Origin: Cristatella mucedo
Lineage: Eukaryota > Bryozoa > Phylactolaemata > Cristatellidae
Length of the DNA stretch: 64,000 nucleotides
Assembly (NCBI GenBank): GCA_009760855.2
Contig: WPIO01000008.1
Location: forward strand, 9,475,001-9,539,000
Direction: 5' to 3'
The stretch's first letter is position 1. Each line of letters opens with the position of its first letter. Both the position numbers and the translations under genes were made by a program. The notes under the pieces are model-generated. The model made no database searches, was not told where the DNA came from, and worked only from the letters and a program-made list of their open reading frames with translations. Of this stretch, positions 57,706-64,000 are shown piece by piece.

Positions 57706-58492
57706 GTAAGAACCATCGGTTCCAGCGGAGGCTCTGTGATCCATAGCGACCCGTGCGCAGGAGGGATTCACTTATATCGCCTTCTGGTTTATCACGGAAA
57801 AGCTGGCAGTTTTTGGCGGTCCTTCCAGCTGCCTGTGAAAGCTCGTATAGCTACTTGCCTTAGCTAGAACTTTCTACATTGTTCAAACTTTCCTTATGTA
57901 CTAATGTTGCGTTCTGAATACGTTATCTAGCTAAGCTTTCCTGCTGCATCTTAAAACCAAGCTTGTGAGCAGGAGCAGACTGCACAGGCCTACCTAGCAG
58001 CGCCTGCGTCGTTGATCTGCTGCACCCGTCGCGTACCACCATCAAGTAAACGAGTTCGTCCATAGGAAAATGCGAATGAATCTTACTATTAACGTGACCT
58101 TATGCAGATGTACAGCTGCACGTAAGTGTGACACACATACCAATACACTCACACGCTCGTGAACAGGTACGCACAAGCATGCAAATCTACATAAATATAA
58201 ATTTTTAACTATTTGAACGTTGCAATTCAGACTAACTGCTGTAAAATTATATACGACACATACCTGTTTATAAATATAGGTAGTGAGAGCATAGACTTTA
58301 GGTCAAGCATGGGCAAAAAGTTGCAGTACCTTTACGCGGGAGTGGGCAGTCACACATACATGTAGTAGCATGTAAACTGTTGTCACGGTCTTACTTATTG
58401 CTGACAGATGTTTTGCAATGTCACTGAATGGATCGTAAAACGTGTAGCTAAATGCTACACAGCGTCAAGTTCTCCATTCCAAAATTTCTCAG

Positions 58493-58720
58493 ATGAACAG
58501 GTTGGGTGTGGAGAGGGCCTTGATTGAAGGGCAACCCACTGCAGACGCGGGCGCATGCTCGAAGTACTGCTACGAAGAGCTCCTGCAAGGCAATCGGCTC
58601 TCAGCGTCCGAGCGGATGGCAGACGCTGAGGAATACACGGGGCACCTGCTGGCTGGACAAAGCCGTCATATTCAACCGCATCAATTGGCGTACGTCCAGA
58701 AGCGAGACACTGCCGTCTGA
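58493..58720 (+). CDS. Terminal-exon candidate, unrecognised
   Basis: After acceptor aaaatttctcag at 58492, a frame of 75 codons ends in TGA at 58718-58720. It contains MNRLGVERALIEGQPTADAG, CSKYCYEELLQGN and SASERMADAEEYTGHLLAGQ. Amino-acid use is strongly protein-like. It may join 56802-56954 in phase 0. The family is unknown; no poly(A) signal was identified close by. Confidence 0.4.
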   Translation: MNRLGVERALIEGQPTADAGACSKYCYEELLQGNRLSASERMADAEEYTGHLLAGQSRHIQPHQLAYVQKRDTAV

Positions 58721-58724
58721 GAGC

Positions 58725-58982
58725 TCACAGTTGCATGCAAGTTTCGGGCTTGCCGAGAGGCAATTCGATGACTGGCGCCTTATTTGACTCAACTGATGCC
58801 ACCTGGAAATTACAGCACGGACGGCTTTGAACGGCAGCCCAACGTGCTGCAACTACTTCTGCCAGTGATAACTTGCTGGCAGTCATACTCGCAGCAATGC
58901 TTTGAACGCGTTTTGTTAATGTAACGGCTGGCTTGAGAGCAGCTTCGCTATATTGCGTTCTCTCCAGCTCCTCGTGACGCAA
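58725..58982 (-). CDS. Convergent unrecognised ORF
   Basis: A minus-strand frame of about 85 codons (RHEELERTQYSEAALKPAVT; LAEVVAARWAAVQSRPCC; VIELPLGKPETCMQ) ends in TGA five bases past the stop of the plus-strand candidate. It has no ATG at its start, so it would need an upstream exon; agcc/cacgag acceptor options are poor. It may be chance. Confidence 0.22.
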   Translation of the reverse strand: MRHEELERTQYSEAALKPAVTLTKRVQSIAASMTASKLSLAEVVAARWAAVQSRPCCNFQVASVESNKAPVIELPLGKPETCMQL

Positions 58983-61190
58983 TTTGCCTCATCAGGCGCC
59001 ATCTGGCTATTATTATCTGGGCTTAGCTTCAGACCTCCACCAGAAGCCATCAGAGGCAAAGAAGGCTCAAGGCGCTGATGGGCCACGCCACTTTGTGACT
59101 CCCACCTAAAGTAGACGTGAAAGAGCGAGTGAGGAGTGTAGTAAACAGTTATTTCGGCTACGCTATCCAACTAAAGTAATCAGAGCCATGCTTTAATAGA
59201 GTGTTTAAAACTTAGCTTCCCCATTGCGTAAAGGAGGCTTTCCGTTTTGAGGGGTGCTCGCTCATGAATTTCTATTACGAGCTTAAATCGACGATGTCTA
59301 GTGTCTGTTCTTTGAAAGTGGTTAACCAACAGGATGCTTCAAGACCTCAAGCAAAAACATTGACGACAATCATTGTTAGTGGAGAGGCCTAACGCGAGAT
59401 TATCAAGTGCACAGGGGAACTCGCAAAGTACCTGTTTTAACTTTAAGTTGGGCTCATTCACAAATTAAATTAGGTATCAAGCCACTCATTTATTCAAAAA
59501 CTCATTCAGCACTCACGTGCACTCTTCGCATAGTCCGTCTTCCTTAACCAATTTCCCACAGTTAGCGTTTATAAATTTCGTATATTCGATTTCTGGGATT
59601 TCACATGTAAGGGAGCCACGGATAGTGCTTATGCATAGCTACTTGATCGCATTAAAGTGTCATTACACCTAAGTTCCTTGAATACAGAAAGCCAGGGGCT
59701 GAGCTACGTATGGCGCACACCTTGTTCATTGTTTAGTAACCGCTACGGTAGTCGATAGAGACTATACGCTATTTCCAATAATATTCAGTAGACGAACGAT
59801 CATAAATGACTCTATACTCTGCAAAAGCACATTTGGGATCACGGTTCTTCGAAGAAAACTGAGAAATTTTCCAGGCGAACCCTGGCATAACGTTATCCAA
59901 CTGGAAATCATATCTACCAACGTTGTTATCGCCGAGTCAACGGGCATTTCGGCTAAATTGTTCAGGTAGTGCCTAGGTGCGTTAGGGTCGCATCTAACTT
60001 TGGCCAGTACAGTACGCTATTTTGATGCTATATAGAATAGCCTATGGTAGAATCTTAATAAATCAGCATTTGCTAACGTCGTTTCTCCGCCCAGAGCCTA
60101 TGCCAAATAGAAATTCTTTACAAAGATACATGCATAACCTCACCAGAAACGTTCGTTTCTCAAACAAAACCAGCTACTTAATTCGTTCTTCGTTTTGAAA
60201 GATTCCACCAGCACTGCTTTTTAAGGCTCGATTCTACTCCAACGATGTAATTCGAGAGCTAACCATTCTGATGGCTAAAAATGACGGCTGATCCTGTTAC
60301 ATTTACGACGTTTTTAAATCCTGTCACATTTAGGACCATCAAAACGTTCTTCACGCATAATAATGTAACCGAATATCAGTGCTTTAGAGGTGAAGAAACC
60401 CGCTCCAGTGAGCGAGGCCAGCCACCTACGTCGGCTACTGAACCTGCCAACCGCGGAACCAACGTAAGCAAATTGGATTGCAACGGTAACGTTGGTCACA
60501 TTTCACTAATACGGCTTGCCTCAGCTGCCACATCTCTGCCTTGGAGTTTAGGCAAATTCTTAAGAATATAATGATCCCATAACGTGCGGAAATCGCAAAA
60601 GTGAGCTCTGGTGTCGATCAACACCGGAGGTAATCTGCGAAGGAAATGCGAGTAGGTAGCCAACTGCGAGACAATTAAGCTGCAGACCCTGCGGTAGAGG
60701 TATAGTGCAATAGCGGCTCTGGAAGTCTGAACTCGTCTCGAGATACAGAGAGCGTTTGGCAGTGCTAGATCTCACTGCCCTGTGAGATCTAGCTGTGAGA
60801 TCACCATGCGAGATTTAGATTTGAGAACCGCTTATTCTGGCTGCCAAAATCAAGGAAAGTCTAAAACTAGCCTGCCTTCTTTCGATAGAGAAAGCGGCAT
60901 GGGTTGCTTTCCCCACGCCAGGTCAGACTATTTTTAAAGAGTAGATCACGATGGGCGCGCTTAGCCGGTTGGAGGCCGATATCAATTGTCCACCTACGAA
61001 TGGGATCCTGGAGTTGCCCTCGTGACGAAGCATTTGTCTGGACACACCTACTAGCTGTGCGTGGTGGCCGACCAATGGTATGACCCTGAGAACTACCTAG
61101 CAAACTAAGCCGATGAGCCGGTTGGCTGGGCAGTAAACACTTCCACGTTATTCTGATTTCCGGTTAGATGGTCTGAAGGCGGGGTCACGT
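58983..61190. other. Stretch with no identified gene
   Basis: I see no conserved coding signal or LINE tail. The only structure is a 12-bp perfect inverted repeat at 60764-60793 (gctagatctcac and its complement, 6-nt loop). Confidence 0.35.
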
Positions 61191-61201
61191 AGGCTATATC
61201 A
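61191..61201 (+). promoter_or_regulatory. Candidate TATA box
   Basis: ggctatatcaa about 45 bp upstream of the ATG at 61240. The spacing would put transcription start near 61225 with a very short 5' UTR. Confidence 0.35.
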
Positions 61202-61239
61202 ACGGAGCACCCTCAGCCTTCTTGAGAAGGAAAAGCAAA

Positions 61240-61395
61240 ATGCTATTCCCTACTGTGGCTTTAGGACTTGTACTGTTTTCGTATGCTGCTGCTGCTCAAC
61301 CAGTTGGTGCTTACCAGAACGTTTCCGTGAAAAACAATGAGGTAACACTCGGCGCAGAGTTGGAATTCACTGATTGCATGGCGCTAGGTATTCAC
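61240..61395 (+). CDS. First exon of a putative secreted protein
   Basis: From ATG 61240, MLFPTVALGLVLFSYAAAAQ is a textbook signal peptide (hydrophobic core, Ala-x-Ala cleavage region). It is followed by PVGAYQNVSVKNNEVTLGAE and FTDCMALG. Donors gtattc (after 61387) or gtaagc (after 61395) end it. A leader followed by P-x-G and VxxNNEV is reminiscent of the start of a cystatin domain, but that is a guess. No second exon was found before the window end. Confidence 0.42.
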
Positions 61396-61619
61396 GTAAG
61401 CCTGTGCTTGATAGTGCTGTGCGACTCTCTGTTATCAATATCAGTGTGGAGAAAGTAGAGAAAGAGCTCGGGTAGGTGGGAAGGGAGAGTAGGTTGGAAG
61501 GCGTGAGACACACGCTGAGAAGACCGAGATGGAGAGATAGAAAAGAAGCGGAAGATAAATATTGAGAGATACACAGAGACAGAGAGACAGAGAGAGAGAG
61601 AGAGATAGAGAGAAAGAAA

Positions 61620-61790
61620 TACCTCTATTCTTAACTCCATGAAGCCACAAGGACGGCTGTCGAGAAAGTTAGTAGCATAGAAGTAGCAGGACGGCTGGAA
61701 ACAAAACGTTACTGTCGGTGATAGGCAAGAAACTGTCGTTGCATAAGAGCCAAGGAAGCTCAACAGTCAAGGACTTACTGAGCTTATCAG
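61620..61790 (-). repeat. Degenerate family 2 LINE 3' end
   Basis: Minus-strand residues CYFYATNFL and blocks such as gttagtagcatagaagtagcagg match the family 2 3' region (gagtagcatagaagtagcagt at 32550). A GA-rich stretch (61560-61615) replaces the usual end. 61800-62600 is unassigned. Confidence 0.55.
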
Positions 61791-62609
61791 TCGTAAGCTG
61801 CGCTTACACTATCGGCTTCCCTCCTTGCCGACGCCGAATTTTCTTAGGGATTTTACACAATCTATTCAGGAAACTCACAAGGCCGACTTAGTCAGGCCTA
61901 CAGCTCCCTACTCTAAAACGGAAGGTCAGTAAGAAAGAGGTTTTCCCAAGGACGCCACCAAACCATCATCCGTAGAAGTTGAGTTCGCCGCTGCAGTCAT
62001 AATGGCAGAGTAGTGTGAGAAAAACATGCAGAGACGGAAGATAAACTTTTAAGAAAGGTTTTTCGTAAAAGTGCACGGGGCCAAGTAATGTGCACAACCA
62101 CACGTTTTTCGGCGGATTTCATAATCAGACGCGCTGCGCCTTCCGTGTAAAAAAAGAGTTAAGCCACGGCTACAGCGTATAATCATCGCATGTTCAAAGA
62201 CTTGTTCTGAATGGCTCAATATAGCTCGAGCTGAGGAGTGTCAGAAAATTTTGCTTTGGCAGCAGGGTGTATGTGACGAACCCTGGGGCTTTGATTGGTC
62301 AGCAGGTCCAACTAGGAGCCAAATAGTAGAAACAGCTTCTCCTTCGTGACAGCCGGCCAATTTGGCTCCTCCACCAGGATGTAATGACGCTCGGCGACTT
62401 AAAAACAGGAAAAGCAGGAATAAAACTCAAGTATGTAGGAAGCAGGTAGGAAGCAAGAATCTCCGTCTAAAGCAGACTTTGGAAGCCCAAACCAAAGGGA
62501 AATTGGACTAAATTCGGCGCCAATTTTGGAGGAAGTCGAAAGTATAGGCGAAGCTTTGAAGTAAAAGAATAAAGCAATTACAACCTTATTGTCCATAGGG
62601 GACCCGGTA

Positions 62610-63085
62610 GAATAATAATAATAATAATGCATTTAATACAGCGCCCGCAGATAATTCAAATCTCTTTTTGGGCACTTTACATTTGCTGGAGAGGAAGCAC
62701 GATAGAATAGTTAGTGGTAGCATGAAAAGGACACGGATCTGCTAAATGCTTTCATACATATTTGCGTTTTTGGTTTCTTTTTGAATGTGGTCAAGTCAGG
62801 GGATGTCGTGACGCAAGTTAAAAATGAGTTCCAAGCTTTGGAAGCTTACGAACGAAAGGCACGATCTTCAAAGGATTTGAGGTCAGTAAGAGACGTAGGT
62901 AAAGGATTAGATTACAAAATGCGGGTGGTACGATGCTTTGGCTGGTGGGGGGGGGGGAAATCTGGTAGGTAAGCTTGTGCCGAAGAATGAAGAGACCTAA
63001 AAGCGAGTGACAGAACCTTGAAGTCGATGGGTTGCTTGACTGGGAGCCAGTGCAGGCCGGCAAGAATGAAACGGCTGGCACTGGT
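62610..63085 (-). repeat. Family 1 LINE tail with ORF end
   Basis: An aataataataatgc edge, a diverged tail block, then minus-strand remnants of the RT C-terminus (62818-63081, TGSQSSNPST and related, frameshifted). The remaining 63090-64000 contains nothing I can support. Confidence 0.75.
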
Positions 63086-64000
63086 AAAACAGTTCAGCTA
63101 GGTTTAAGTAGTCAAGCTCTGGCGGAATATTTTCTTAGGTAGATAGCTTTGCTAGGAATAGAACACGTGGTAAGAAGGAGCACATGGCAGTGTATACTCA
63201 AGGAATCAGGCAACCTTCTGATCCTATTTTTGCCCATCGCTTGATCGGTGAGTAACCTGAAGTCGAATTCGTCCTTTATCGCCGCCTAAACCACCCTAGC
63301 TAGTTCCTGTTATAAGCATGTGCTTATGCCCAGCACCGACTTTTGTGTGGTTATATGATGGTGCCGTTAATCAGGCATGATTTCGTCATAGATAGCCAAA
63401 ACGGTTTCTCGGACATAAGGAGAGACATGAGCCAAAAGTAAATTATAATTAGGTTTCATTGATGCTAAAAATAAGGGAGCCTAAGGAATTTTGACAGAAT
63501 ACGCCTACATAATTTGATTCCAGTACCGAGTGTTGTTGTTAAAATCCTTAACACCGATCTGAGCACCTACATCTAAGTCTATTGAAGGCTTAGGAAAGTT
63601 GCATGCTACCGATTTACAGCTCTAATATCATATATTGATTGCAAAATTGCTCAATAATCATTTTAAAATGTATTAATATTATTATTCATACTCTGATGAA
63701 GTCCAGGCCATCCCTGCTCGATCACTCTCAACCAGCTGTTTATTTAAATAACTAGAGCCTCATCACTGAGAGAAGAGTTTTTCATTAAGTAAAGACTTCG
63801 CCTGTCCATCTTACGGCTAGCTAATCGCGTCACATGCGGTGCGCACAAGTTATCAAGGACATTCCTAACCTGGTAAGACACGGTTCGAAAAAAATCGTTC
63901 AAGCTAGAGGGCTGGCGGACGTTATCACACCAGCATTGAATTTGTTGCGTTCAGCTTAGCCACATGTCACAAGCTAAGTAGTGCTAGCTGGATCGACATG

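Overview
The window is nuclear DNA from an invertebrate-type metazoan. Spliceosomal introns are abundant (GT-AG, plus one GC-AG), and exon content is low. Non-LTR retrotransposon tails ending in ATT runs, tRNA-derived SINEs and long CT/CA microsatellites fill introns and intergenic space. I see no operons, Shine-Dalgarno sites, phage genes or CRISPR. I cannot place the species from sequence alone. All spliced gene models were built by hand by joining exons across splice sites in consistent phase and comparing the product with remembered animal protein families; no search was run.

Left part (1-24 kb). The 5' end of a PLEKHA7-like gene with two WW domains runs leftward off the window from an ATG at 1368. 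Only 269 bp away, a complete importin-7 gene (IPO7) starts rightward at 1638. It runs to a stop at 22889 in 24 exons encoding about 1,043 residues, with a poly(A) signal at 23352. Its introns hold a decayed Tc1-type transposase, LINE tails, SINEs and CT/GT microsatellites.

Middle (24-43 kb). MED22, a Mediator subunit of 147 residues in three exons, is complete on the minus strand (27968 to 24441) and converges tail-to-tail with IPO7. Further right are a hAT-type MITE with an 8-bp target duplication, decayed coding-like DNA, a 21-bp palindromic minisatellite and a second LINE family. A minus-strand secreted cystatin/kininogen-like gene starts at 42351 at a GC-rich island. Six phase-compatible exons can be followed to 35524; its 3' end was not found.

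Right part (43-64 kb). This is mostly repeats: a long degenerate LINE, a better preserved LINE split by a LINE of the other family, a pair of related GC-rich 350-bp repeats, two long perfect hairpins, and microsatellites. A few exon-like ORFs could not be assigned to a family. They include one first exon with a clean signal peptide at 61240 and a terminal-exon candidate at 58493-58720.

Functionally the recognised genes are independent: nuclear import (IPO7), transcription co-activation (MED22), junction/cytoskeleton scaffolding (PLEKHA7-like) and secreted protease inhibition (cystatin-like). Their arrangement (one divergent pair, one convergent pair) is the main organisational feature.
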